Position numbers and translations under genes: made by a program
From: Sphingobacterium alkalisoli
GTDB lineage: Bacteria > Bacteroidota > Bacteroidia > Sphingobacteriales > Sphingobacteriaceae
Reading direction: 5' to 3'
Length of the DNA stretch: 64,000 nucleotides
Assembly (NCBI RefSeq): GCF_005049105.1
Contig: NZ_SUKA01000003.1
Span: 372,001 to 436,000, forward strand
The notes under the pieces: generated by a model
Database searches by the model: none
Told to the model about the DNA's origin: nothing
Seen by the model: only the letters and a program-made list of their open reading frames with translations
Part shown: one piece after another, positions 1 to 6,709 of the stretch
Position numbering within the stretch: position 1 is the stretch's first letter
Layout of the letters: every line of letters begins with the position of its first letter

Positions 1-888
1 ATCTCATCGGCACTAGACATCAGTTATGATGCTGCGCATCGTCGCATTTCGAAGAAGAGTAAATTTTCGATCGAAGAAACTATTCGTCTGGCGCAGGTAT
101 TTGGAATTTCATTAGACGCCATGCTTCAAAACAACGAACATGTATTGGTGCGCAAGACAAAAGAGATACGCTCAGCAACGGATCTATCAAACTACCTTGG
201 GAGTTCTTTTCAAGCATTGATGGAATACCGTGTGGATGAGCATACTTCGGTATATTACTCGGCTAAAGATATTCCCTTATTTTATACCATCGGACACAAT
301 TTGCTTTCAAAGTTCAAACTGTTTGTCTGGCTTAATCTTTTGGATTTTGGGAAAGAAGAGGATAGCTTTGAGGATTTTAATTATCAGGCACCTTTAGTAG
401 ATAATAACGAAAAGTTACTGAATTTCTACTCGTCTGTAAAGGTTCACGAGATTTGGAATGACACAACAATCAACAGTACACTACAACAGATTTTGTATTT
501 CTTTCAATCCGGATTGATACAGCTAGATAATGCTGTTGCTTTATGTGATCATTTAGTAGACTTAATCAAATCATTAGAAAAAAAATGCACACCAAAAAAT
601 GAATATTTTAAAATGTATTATCATGAATTGTTGATCTTAAATAATAATGTACTGATTTCCGATAGACAGCAAAAATCATTTTTTGTACCCTATACGATGT
701 TGGGATATTTTATTACAAAAGATAATGATACCTGTCAAAATGCATTGGAATTCTATCAGCATCAATTAAAGAACTCTATATTGTTAAATACGGCAGGAAC
801 ACGGGATAAAAATATATTCTTTAACAAAATGTATCAAAAGATAGATTTTTATAAAAAGCAAATCAAATCTTTTGCGGAGTTGGAATAG
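1..888 (+). CDS. HTH (XRE-like) regulator, 5' truncated by the window edge
   Basis: The frame is open from base 1 to a TAG at 886-888, so the start lies outside the window. The visible N-terminal 40 residues (a helical stretch with IEETIRLAQVFGISLDAM) resemble the last helices of an XRE-type helix-turn-helix domain. The remaining about 250 residues are a mostly helical, aromatic-rich region with no motif I can name, perhaps a ligand-sensing or dimerisation part. No membrane segment or signal peptide is visible. An internal ATG at 121 exists, but the HTH-like coding upstream argues against it as the start. The DNA-binding assignment is inference from a partial domain; target genes are unknown. 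Confidence 0.6.
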   Translation: MSSALDISYDAAHRRISKKSKFSIEETIRLAQVFGISLDAMLQNNEHVLVRKTKEIRSATDLSNYLGSSFQALMEYRVDEHTSVYYSAKDIPLFYTIGHNLLSKFKLFVWLNLLDFGKEEDSFEDFNYQAPLVDNNEKLLNFYSSVKVHEIWNDTTINSTLQQILYFFQSGLIQLDNAVALCDHLVDLIKSLEKKCTPKNEYFKMYYHELLILNNNVLISDRQQKSFFVPYTMLGYFITKDNDTCQNALEFYQHQLKNSILLNTAGTRDKNIFFNKMYQKIDFYKKQIKSFAELE

Positions 889-1023
889 ACTCTCTCTCAC
901 ATAAAGCGAAGTGAAAATGTTAGATAACCTATAACACAGATTTTTCACCGACTCCTTTTCTGCATTCACCGAATATTTCCGTCTGCTGGTCTAATCGCTA
1001 TTCCTTAGTGTCGACTTCTACCC

Positions 1024-1031
1024 TACTTTTG
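1024..1031 (+). promoter_or_regulatory. -7 promoter element for the NTF2-like gene
   Basis: TACTTTTG matches the Bacteroidota -7 consensus TAnnTTTG and lies 49 bases before the ATG at 1081. The expected -33 position 19 bases upstream reads TTCC rather than TTTG. The second copy of this gene has both boxes intact, so this copy may be weaker. Confidence 0.45.
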
Positions 1032-1080
1032 AATCATACAATACGACATAACAACACCAAAACAGAAAAAACTAAAGAAA

Positions 1081-1509
1081 ATGAAAACAACTATCATCTC
1101 AACGATCGCAACAGCTCTAATCTTATTTGCTTCTTCTATGGCATTTGGCACTGACAAAAACAGTCCTACAAAGAGCATGAATGCCATGCGCACCATCGCT
1201 ATGTATTTAGACGCTACAGCGCTAGGAAATGCACAGTTTAACGAAAAACTGTTTGCTAAAGATTTCGAATATTATAGTACGGCTAATCATAGCAAGCATA
1301 GCAAAAAAAATTACACAAAATTCTTGAAAGAAAACCAGGGAATGCAATACGACTGCAAAACGACTTACGAAATACTGGATGAAAGTGGTAACTCTTGCAT
1401 CGCGAAAGCGACGATGGAGTTCGAGAGCTTCACTCGAATAGACCACATTACTCTTTGCCATACAAAAGATGGCTGGCAGGTAAGCAAAGTGGTAACGACA
1501 TACCCCTAA
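1081..1509 (+). CDS. Secreted NTF2-like / lumazine-binding-like protein, copy A
   Basis: A 142-residue protein with a clear Sec signal peptide (about residues 1-23, ending SSMAFG). The mature part reads as a single NTF2-like fold of the kind annotated as putative lumazine-binding (MRTIAMYLDATALGN, FAKDFEYY, DGWQVSKVV). It is probably periplasmic or secreted; the ligand is unknown. An ungapped hand alignment with the protein at 19757-20185 gives 99 of 142 identical residues, with most differences in the signal peptide and linker. It is monocistronic, with its own promoter box and a strong terminator. The family assignment rests on fold-like motifs only. Confidence 0.75.
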   Translation: MKTTIISTIATALILFASSMAFGTDKNSPTKSMNAMRTIAMYLDATALGNAQFNEKLFAKDFEYYSTANHSKHSKKNYTKFLKENQGMQYDCKTTYEILDESGNSCIAKATMEFESFTRIDHITLCHTKDGWQVSKVVTTYP

Positions 1510-1533
1510 AACTGGGTATTTTTGTTTCGATGT

Positions 1534-1561
1534 AAGGCCTGCAGGAGTGCAGGCCTTTTTT
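1534..1561 (+). terminator. Rho-independent terminator of NTF2-like copy A
   Basis: Perfect 10-bp stem AAGGCCTGCA / TGCAGGCCTT (1534-1543 and 1548-1557), GGAG loop, then T to 1561. It starts 25 bases after the stop codon. The same hairpin occurs after copy B at 20210-20237. Confidence 0.9.
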
Positions 1562-1562
1562 G

Positions 1563-1694
1563 TATAAAATCGAGCCTATCGACTCTTACCGCAATAAGAG
1601 CAAGATAGATATCGGACTTAACATGGTTCCAAAAATTCCAACGGATGGTGAAAAAGTAGAAATCAGGAAATGGTGGAAAGCGGATCGTAAATAA
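1563..1694 (+). pseudogene. Possible gene remnant (C-terminal fragment)
   Basis: Between the terminator and the next gene a frame reads as protein-like sequence ending in VEIRKWWKADRK and TAA at 1692-1694. It contains NMVPKIPTDGEKVEIR and has no plausible start except an ATG at 1623, which would give only 23 residues. The frame is closed by a stop inside the terminator hairpin (1533-1535). It looks like the tail of a gene whose front was lost, perhaps when the NTF2-like unit arrived here. I do not recognise the parent family, and a chance open frame is possible. Confidence 0.3.
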
Positions 1695-1700
1695 TTTTTG

Positions 1701-1708
1701 TAAATTTG
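1701..1708 (+). promoter_or_regulatory. -7 promoter element for the NlpE-like lipoprotein
   Basis: TAAATTTG fits TAnnTTTG and lies 18 bases before the ATG at 1727. No convincing TTTG is seen at the -33 distance. If used, the leader would be very short. Confidence 0.35.
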
Positions 1709-1726
1709 TAACACTAAGAAATAAAA

Positions 1727-2182
1727 ATGAAAAAGATAATACTCCTTTCGACTTTTTTTGCAATTGCCTTAGTAGGTTGTAATAATAGTCCACAACACCA
1801 TGGGGAACAGGTCAATTCCAACGATACGGTAGCAACACAACAGTTCAAAGATGAGCATACAGCTCAGAATTCCCTGGATTGGATCGGAACTTATGAAGGT
1901 ACGTTGCCTTGCGCCGATTGCGAAGGCATCAAAACCACGATTGTTCTGAATGAAGACTATACATTCTCATCAAGAGAGGAGTATCTGAAATCTCCTAACC
2001 TTTTGGTCGAGGTAAATGGCAATTTCGTTTGGGATAGTTCTGGATTTAAAGTTTCTTTAAAAGACAATAAAGATTACAGTCGCTCATTCAAAGTAGTCGA
2101 AAATGCTATTCTTCATTTGGATACCGAAGGCCATGAAATCTCAGGCGCATTATCGGAACAGTATAGACTCATCAAGAAATAG
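1727..2182 (+). CDS. NlpE-like copper-resistance/envelope-stress lipoprotein
   Basis: A 151-residue lipoprotein with signal peptide and lipobox LVGC (Cys18). Residues 52-75 carry the NlpE N-terminal signature WIGTYEGTLPCADCEGIKT with the CxxC pair Cys62/Cys65, followed by a beta-rich barrel region. NlpE-type proteins are outer-membrane-anchored sensors of lipoprotein traffic and redox/copper stress in Enterobacteria; in Bacteroidota the role is unproved. Only the N-terminal domain is present, as is usual for short Bacteroidota members. It is monocistronic and convergent with the oxidoreductase that ends at 2196. Confidence 0.8.
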   Translation: MKKIILLSTFFAIALVGCNNSPQHHGEQVNSNDTVATQQFKDEHTAQNSLDWIGTYEGTLPCADCEGIKTTIVLNEDYTFSSREEYLKSPNLLVEVNGNFVWDSSGFKVSLKDNKDYSRSFKVVENAILHLDTEGHEISGALSEQYRLIKK

Positions 2183-2195
2183 TGAAGCATTCATT

Positions 2196-3308
2196 CTAAA
2201 AGCTGAAATTTACCGTTTTCCCTATTCTTGCGCTTTCTCGTGCAGCATCTAAGATCTCAATAACAATCAAATTATTTTCTAGTGAAGAGAGGTCTTCAGG
2301 CGATACTTTTATTGTTTTATTAATGGCGGCCGAAAAGTAACTAAAAGGATCTCTAAACGAGATGAAATCTGAAGAAAGCTGTGTATTCGTTTCACCTTTT
2401 TGATCTCTTAAACGGTAGGATATCCTGTTTCCATCCAGTGCCTTTATGTATCCGTTTGTTCCGTACGCTTCCATATCCTTGCGCCCAAATGGCCAGTTCC
2501 ATGAGCCCTGAATAATTGCTTGCGCCTTTGGATATTTTACAACAATAGTCGCTTCGTCATCAACGTTTGGATAAATTTCAGGCTTGATTTGATTTAAGGT
2601 GGCCGAAACGGAAAGTGGACGTTCATTTTTCATGAGCCATGTCATGAGATTGGCACCGTAGCAACCGAAATCAACAACAGCACCACCTCCATTTTGCACT
2701 GGATCAGTAAGCCAATCGAGAAACTCTTGATTACAACCTATTTCTTTCGGTCCCTCATGTCCGTCACAGATAACAACTTTACGCAGCTCGCCGATAGCGT
2801 TGTCATTTTCCACCATTTTATATAGTTCTTGATTGCTTGGATACCAAGTGGTCTCATAATTGGTCAATAGCATGATGTTATGGTCTTTTGCTAATGTTAC
2901 CATTTCGTTAGCGTGGCTCATATTCACTGCAAGTGGTTTTTCGACCATCACATGAATACCTTTGGGTGCACAGGCCTTAACTGTACTCAAATGCTGATAA
3001 ATGGAATTGAAAGCCATCACCCCTTCCGGTTTTGTCTTTTCGATCATCTCCTCAACAGAATCATACACAATATTCATACTAAACCCATATTGTGTAGCCA
3101 TCCGTCGGGCTAAATCTTTATTCGGTTCTGCTATGCCTACAATCTGAATTGCTGCATTGTGTTTCCCAAAATTCTGTAGTGCACCATGTACATGGGCATG
3201 TGTAAGTCCGTCGATGCCAATAGGCGTCTGCTTCGATTGTGCATAAGTCGTTAAGAGTAATAAATAACCCAATGCAGTTAGCAATGACTTTTTGAAGGTG
3301 ATTTTCAT
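2196..3308 (-). CDS. Exported Gfo/Idh/MocA-family oxidoreductase
   Basis: 370 residues beginning with a Sec signal peptide (residues 1-24, LLLLTTYAQS), so the enzyme is probably periplasmic. The NAD(P)-binding half holds EKPLAVN at about 123-129, the hallmark of Gfo/Idh/MocA dehydrogenases. The canonical GxGxxG is replaced by IGIDGLTHAHVHGAL. The C-terminal half has the substrate-domain pattern DFGCYGANLMTW. The substrate is probably a sugar or inositol derivative; specificity cannot be read from sequence. The gene starts 5 bases after the cytochrome c gene stop, so the two form an operon, suggesting that electrons from sugar oxidation may pass to the cytochrome (inference). Confidence 0.85.
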   Translation of the reverse strand: MKITFKKSLLTALGYLLLLTTYAQSKQTPIGIDGLTHAHVHGALQNFGKHNAAIQIVGIAEPNKDLARRMATQYGFSMNIVYDSVEEMIEKTKPEGVMAFNSIYQHLSTVKACAPKGIHVMVEKPLAVNMSHANEMVTLAKDHNIMLLTNYETTWYPSNQELYKMVENDNAIGELRKVVICDGHEGPKEIGCNQEFLDWLTDPVQNGGGAVVDFGCYGANLMTWLMKNERPLSVSATLNQIKPEIYPNVDDEATIVVKYPKAQAIIQGSWNWPFGRKDMEAYGTNGYIKALDGNRISYRLRDQKGETNTQLSSDFISFRDPFSYFSAAINKTIKVSPEDLSSLENNLIVIEILDAARESARIGKTVNFSF

Positions 3309-3313
3309 ATCTT

Positions 3314-3748
3314 CTATTCCTTAATAGCTTCTACCATTTTAGCAGTAACCGCTTTTCCTTTTGAACTATTTCCCCATGAATTTTTAATGTAATTTACCAC
3401 GTCAGCAATTTCCTGATTACTCAAATTTGCAGAAGGCATCATGTTATCATATACTTCGTTGTTCACCGTTATCTCCCCTTCCAGTCCAAATTTAATAGCA
3501 TGAATTGTTTTCTTCGTATTATCGAGATAATCTGCTTTTGCTAAAGGAGGAAAGAGGCCTACAATACCCTCTCCTTTAACCATATGGCAACCGATGCACG
3601 ACGCTTTGTAGATAATACTGCCACGGACTATGCTCTTAGGCAGAGGTTTATCCTGAGCGAAAAGAAACTGAGTTGAAAACGCGCAGATATAAATTAAGAT
3701 AGCTAGAGATATTCTTAAATCTGATGTACCTAATTCCTTATATTTCAT
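3314..3748 (-). CDS. c-type cytochrome, chimeric N-terminus
   Basis: 144 residues. A hydrophobic export segment covers residues 15-31, the haem attachment motif CIGCH is at 51-55, and NMMPS near 102-106 may supply the axial methionine, so this is a class I mono-haem cytochrome exported to the periplasm. Residues 1-14 (MKYKELGTSDLRIS) are unlike a signal peptide but match the usual start of aldo/keto reductases, so the reading frame looks fused to the first codons of a lost reductase gene. No other ATG precedes the hydrophobic stretch. It is the first gene of an operon with the Gfo/Idh/MocA enzyme, for which it is a candidate electron acceptor. Confidence 0.8.
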   Translation of the reverse strand: MKYKELGTSDLRISLAILIYICAFSTQFLFAQDKPLPKSIVRGSIIYKASCIGCHMVKGEGIVGLFPPLAKADYLDNTKKTIHAIKFGLEGEITVNNEVYDNMMPSANLSNQEIADVVNYIKNSWGNSSKGKAVTAKMVEAIKE

Positions 3749-3841
3749 TTACTATTTTGATTTATTTATGATTTTCATCCATTAAAATGAGGCTTATCTT
3801 GTCTAGATGTAGGTCATTGTACACCGTTAAATTCACTATTA

Positions 3842-4861
3842 TCATTCAGCAAGATACTGTTGTAACATATTGTACGATCGTCGCTTGATTCTGTCGCGAA
3901 GTATCCTTGGTGCTAACACTTTGATACATTCACCAAAACCGAGTATTTCTCTTTCCAATTCGAAGTTGATGACTACATCCAGACGTATCAAAATACTCCC
4001 ATCTTCCTCTTCTTTTAAAATCTGTTGCGAAGAATGTATAGGCTTCGTAATCACGTAGGGCGCATTATAACTATCTACCTGTAGAATGATACGATGGCCC
4101 CTATCTCTTTCGGATTTCGTTACCCCAATGGTATCTGCGTAATACCGTTCAAAATCTACTCCCTCATAGGCTACATACCCCGATTTCGCCATTTCATCTA
4201 TTTCTACAATCCGATCAAGTGCTAATGTTATGAGCGTCTTCCCTTTTTTCGGCTTGCAGATTACAAACCACCTATTACGGTATTCTTTTAGTAGATAAGC
4301 AAAGTACACAGCCTCCTGCTCCGTCTTGGATTTGAATGATTTATAAGTAATCAATAAAGGTATCTGTTCTCTAATAGCTTTATGGATAGGTGTTATCCAG
4401 TTCAATCCTTTCAGAAGCTTATTGCTTTCCATTTGTATATATGAAGGAGATATGTCTTCCTGCTTAGATAGGTTATTTTCTAATCTGGCGATAATATCAC
4501 TCATTTCTTCAAAATAGGCAAAACCATTCAAATGTTTTAAGATATCCACGGCATCTTTCATTTTGGATAAATCGCTATCTGATAAGGGAGTATTACTAAT
4601 CGAATAATTCGGATCCTCGTATGTATAAAATTTTCGTTTTATCACCACAATCGGTGCGTTATATCCCAATTTATTACTACGCATCAATTGAATATCGCCT
4701 TGTATCGTTCTTGTACTTACACCGCTATGAATACCCTCCAGTTCGTAGAGACCTTCTGACACCTTCCCTATTAGGTCGTCCAACGTCCATTTACGATGCT
4801 TTTGCCGAAGGCAGTTGTCAATAATTTTGTAGCGGATAAGAGCAAGTTTGTTGATGGCCAT
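3842..4861 (-). CDS. WYL-domain transcriptional regulator
   Basis: 339 residues: an N-terminal winged-helix region (about 1-80, KLALIRYKIIDNCLRQKHRKWTLDDL) followed by a WYL-type ligand-binding region (about 155-235, including YRNRWFVICKPKKGKTLITL and LDRIVEI) and a C-terminal extension. WYL regulators are thought to sense nucleic-acid or nucleotide ligands and often sit beside RNA-repair or defence genes. This one is divergent from rtcB across a 373-bp intergenic region that holds inverted repeats over both promoter regions, so it probably controls itself and rtcB (inference). Confidence 0.85.
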   Translation of the reverse strand: MAINKLALIRYKIIDNCLRQKHRKWTLDDLIGKVSEGLYELEGIHSGVSTRTIQGDIQLMRSNKLGYNAPIVVIKRKFYTYEDPNYSISNTPLSDSDLSKMKDAVDILKHLNGFAYFEEMSDIIARLENNLSKQEDISPSYIQMESNKLLKGLNWITPIHKAIREQIPLLITYKSFKSKTEQEAVYFAYLLKEYRNRWFVICKPKKGKTLITLALDRIVEIDEMAKSGYVAYEGVDFERYYADTIGVTKSERDRGHRIILQVDSYNAPYVITKPIHSSQQILKEEEDGSILIRLDVVINFELEREILGFGECIKVLAPRILRDRIKRRSYNMLQQYLAE

Positions 4862-4889
4862 GATTAATTACAGCGAATTTCCTACAGGA

Positions 4890-4920
4890 TAAAGATAGCT
4901 TTTATATTTTACTACGCAAT
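4890..4920 (-). promoter_or_regulatory. Candidate promoter of the WYL regulator
   Basis: On the minus strand ATTG (4917-4920), 19 bases, then TATCTTTA (4890-4897). This is one mismatch from each Bacteroidota box and about 29 bases before the start codon. Confidence 0.4.
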
Positions 4921-4929
4921 ATATTTGCG
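4915..4929. promoter_or_regulatory. Inverted repeat, candidate operator for WYL autoregulation
   Basis: CGCAA-TATAT-TTGCG is a perfect 5-5-5 inverted repeat. It overlaps the proposed -33 box of the WYL gene, where a bound repressor would block transcription. Confidence 0.4.
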
Positions 4930-5075
4930 CAATAGGCTTGAAAAGAAACTATATCCCTATTTTTTTAAAACTTTATTACACTGAATATCAAATTATTAAA
5001 AAAAATAGGTGATTTTCCACCATTTTTTATGGAATCACGCAAAAAAGCTGCGTAGTACACTTCGCACCTTTGTAA

Positions 5076-5089
5076 TGTCAGGTATGACA
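5076..5089. promoter_or_regulatory. Inverted repeat, candidate operator upstream of rtcB
   Basis: TGTCA-GGTA-TGACA is a perfect 5-4-5 repeat (7-bp arms if one mismatch is allowed). It sits just after a TTTG at 5069-5072; a weak -7-like CGTTCTTG is at 5092-5099. The sequence differs from the 4915 repeat, so one protein may not bind both. Confidence 0.35.
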
Positions 5090-5162
5090 ATCGTTCTTGG
5101 GATGAAAACCAGCGAAAAGCGTTGAAACAAATATTTATCAAATAGGAACTAAACAAAGAGGC

Positions 5163-5197
5163 GCAAGGGGCAACGTAAAGAGGTTGTTGCTCCTTGC
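5163..5197 (+). promoter_or_regulatory. Hairpin in the rtcB 5' leader
   Basis: GCAAGGGGCAAC (5163-5174) pairs with GTTGCTCCTTGC (5186-5197) over 12 bp with one G-U, around an 11-base loop. It ends 37 bases before the rtcB start and is not followed by a T run, so it is a leader structure rather than a terminator. Confidence 0.5.
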
Positions 5198-5234
5198 TTA
5201 GGAAGTGGTTAGAAAACTTTAATAACTTTAAAAA

Positions 5235-6656
5235 ATGGAAAATAAAAGAATTAATGGCAATGATCTGATTGCCCTAGGATATAAAGAAAATCACGCAATG
5301 GGTGTTGCATTGAAAATCAACAAAAAAAGATTAGGCTTTAGCAGGGAGCAAATGCTAGAAAATTTCAAAAATGTGCTCGAAGATCCGGCATCGTATACTG
5401 AGGATGCTATTTTTAGGCCTCTCGCCGAAATATTGTTGAAGATGGATACGATTGAAGCAGAGACCATTCCACTAAACGACGCACCAGCAGCTTACATGAT
5501 CTTTGGCGAAGAACATATCGAAGAAGGTGCAACGAAGCAAATGAATGTAGCTATGAAATTGCCGGTAGCGGTAGCTGGTGCTTTGATGCCAGATGCACAC
5601 CAAGGGTATGGTTTGCCAATCGGTGGTGTGTTGGCAACAAAAAATGCGGTTATTCCTTACGGTGTGGGTGTGGATATTGGTTGCCGAATGGCATTGTCTA
5701 TATTTGATATGCCTGCGTCTTACCTTGATGAGCATAAAGAAAAACTTAAAGAGATACTCCTAAAAAGCACGCGATTTGGCGCAGGTAATGGGTATTTGAG
5801 GCACGAAAGAATAGATCACGCGGTTTTGGACAATACGTTGTTTGAGTCGGACAGCTTTATCCGATCATTGAAAGACAAAGCATGGTCGCAACTAGGATCC
5901 TCAGGAGGAGGAAACCACTTTGTAGAATTTGGTGTGATGGAAGTAGCCAAAGCCGATGAACTATTAGGTCTGGCGAAAGGCAAATACCTCGCTTTACTTA
6001 CACACTCGGGATCGCGGGGATTAGGCGCTACCATTGCTGGGCACTACACAAAATTGGCCAAAGAAATCTGCAAATTACCTTACGAAGCACAAAACCTAGC
6101 CTACTTGGACTTAAGTAAGGCTGAAGGACAGGCTTACTGGTTAGCCATGAATTTGGCGGGTGACTATGCTTCGGCTTGCCATGAAGTCATTCATGCTAAA
6201 ATACGATCGACATTAGGTGCTGAACTATTAGTTAAAGTAGAAAACCATCATAATTTCGCGTGGAAGGAACTACTTAATGATGAAGAAGTAATCGTTCATC
6301 GCAAGGGGGCCACTCCTGCCGGGAAGGGGGTGCTGGGAATCATACCTGGCTCGATGGCGACACCAGGATTCTTGGTTCGGGGGAAAGGTGAAAAACGTGC
6401 TATCCACTCCGCTTCGCACGGTGCCGGGCGATTGATGAGCCGCACACAAGCCATAAAAACCCTTTCTGCTACAGAACTGAAGACCATACTAGAAGTGAAT
6501 GGCATTACGCTGCTCGGAGCAGGAATGGACGAAGCACCGATGGCTTATAAGGATATTCATACGGTCATGGCTGCACAAACCGATCTGGTAGATGTTGTAG
6601 CCACGTTTCTACCCAAAATTGTACGTATGGCGGATGACGGATCGAGAGAGGATTAA
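5235..6656 (+). CDS. rtcB: RtcB-type RNA-splicing ligase
   Basis: 473 residues, full length for RtcB. The family motifs occur in order: PDAHQGYG (119-126), GVDIGC (145-150, metal-binding Asp and Cys), GGGNHF (224-229), HSGSRG (257-262), HHN (338-340), HRKGAT (355-360) and HGAGR (395-399), the last carrying the histidine that is guanylylated in characterised RtcB. The enzyme joins 2',3'-cyclic phosphate or 3'-phosphate RNA ends to 5'-OH ends using GTP and Mn2+, for tRNA or rRNA repair after endonuclease cleavage. No archease gene is seen nearby. It is divergent from the WYL regulator and convergent with the AAA+/VWA pair. Confidence 0.95.
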   Translation: MENKRINGNDLIALGYKENHAMGVALKINKKRLGFSREQMLENFKNVLEDPASYTEDAIFRPLAEILLKMDTIEAETIPLNDAPAAYMIFGEEHIEEGATKQMNVAMKLPVAVAGALMPDAHQGYGLPIGGVLATKNAVIPYGVGVDIGCRMALSIFDMPASYLDEHKEKLKEILLKSTRFGAGNGYLRHERIDHAVLDNTLFESDSFIRSLKDKAWSQLGSSGGGNHFVEFGVMEVAKADELLGLAKGKYLALLTHSGSRGLGATIAGHYTKLAKEICKLPYEAQNLAYLDLSKAEGQAYWLAMNLAGDYASACHEVIHAKIRSTLGAELLVKVENHHNFAWKELLNDEEVIVHRKGATPAGKGVLGIIPGSMATPGFLVRGKGEKRAIHSASHGAGRLMSRTQAIKTLSATELKTILEVNGITLLGAGMDEAPMAYKDIHTVMAAQTDLVDVVATFLPKIVRMADDGSRED

Positions 6657-6684
6657 AATCCCATACCAAGGTGTATGGGATTTT
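6655..6684. terminator. Bidirectional terminator between rtcB and the AAA+ gene
   Basis: Perfect 12-bp stem AAAATCCCATAC / GTATGGGATTTT (6655-6666, 6673-6684) with a 6-base loop. A and T runs on either side make it usable on both strands. It overlaps the rtcB stop codon and ends 25 bases before the convergent gene. Confidence 0.9.
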
Positions 6685-6709
6685 TATTTGTAGCTTAACC
6701 CGACGGCTT

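Larger units (their letters stand above)
4862..5234. other. Divergent control region between the WYL gene and rtcB
   Basis: 373 bases without a convincing gene. It holds a candidate minus-strand promoter (4890-4920), an inverted repeat at 4915-4929, an imperfect hairpin at 5009-5038 (GTGATTTTCCA with TGGAATCAC), an inverted repeat at 5076-5089 and a strong leader hairpin at 5163-5197. These are described separately where they can be defended. Confidence 0.6.

Noticed and set aside
4965..5156. 63-residue minus-strand reading frame between the WYL gene and rtcB
   Set aside because: It overlaps the inverted repeats and the rtcB control region, has no motif, and its composition looks like non-coding AT-rich DNA.
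5163..5197. Possible tRNA or tRNA-like element in the rtcB leader
   Set aside because: Only one stem-loop is present; there is no anticodon arm, T arm or CCA end, so it is described as a leader hairpin.
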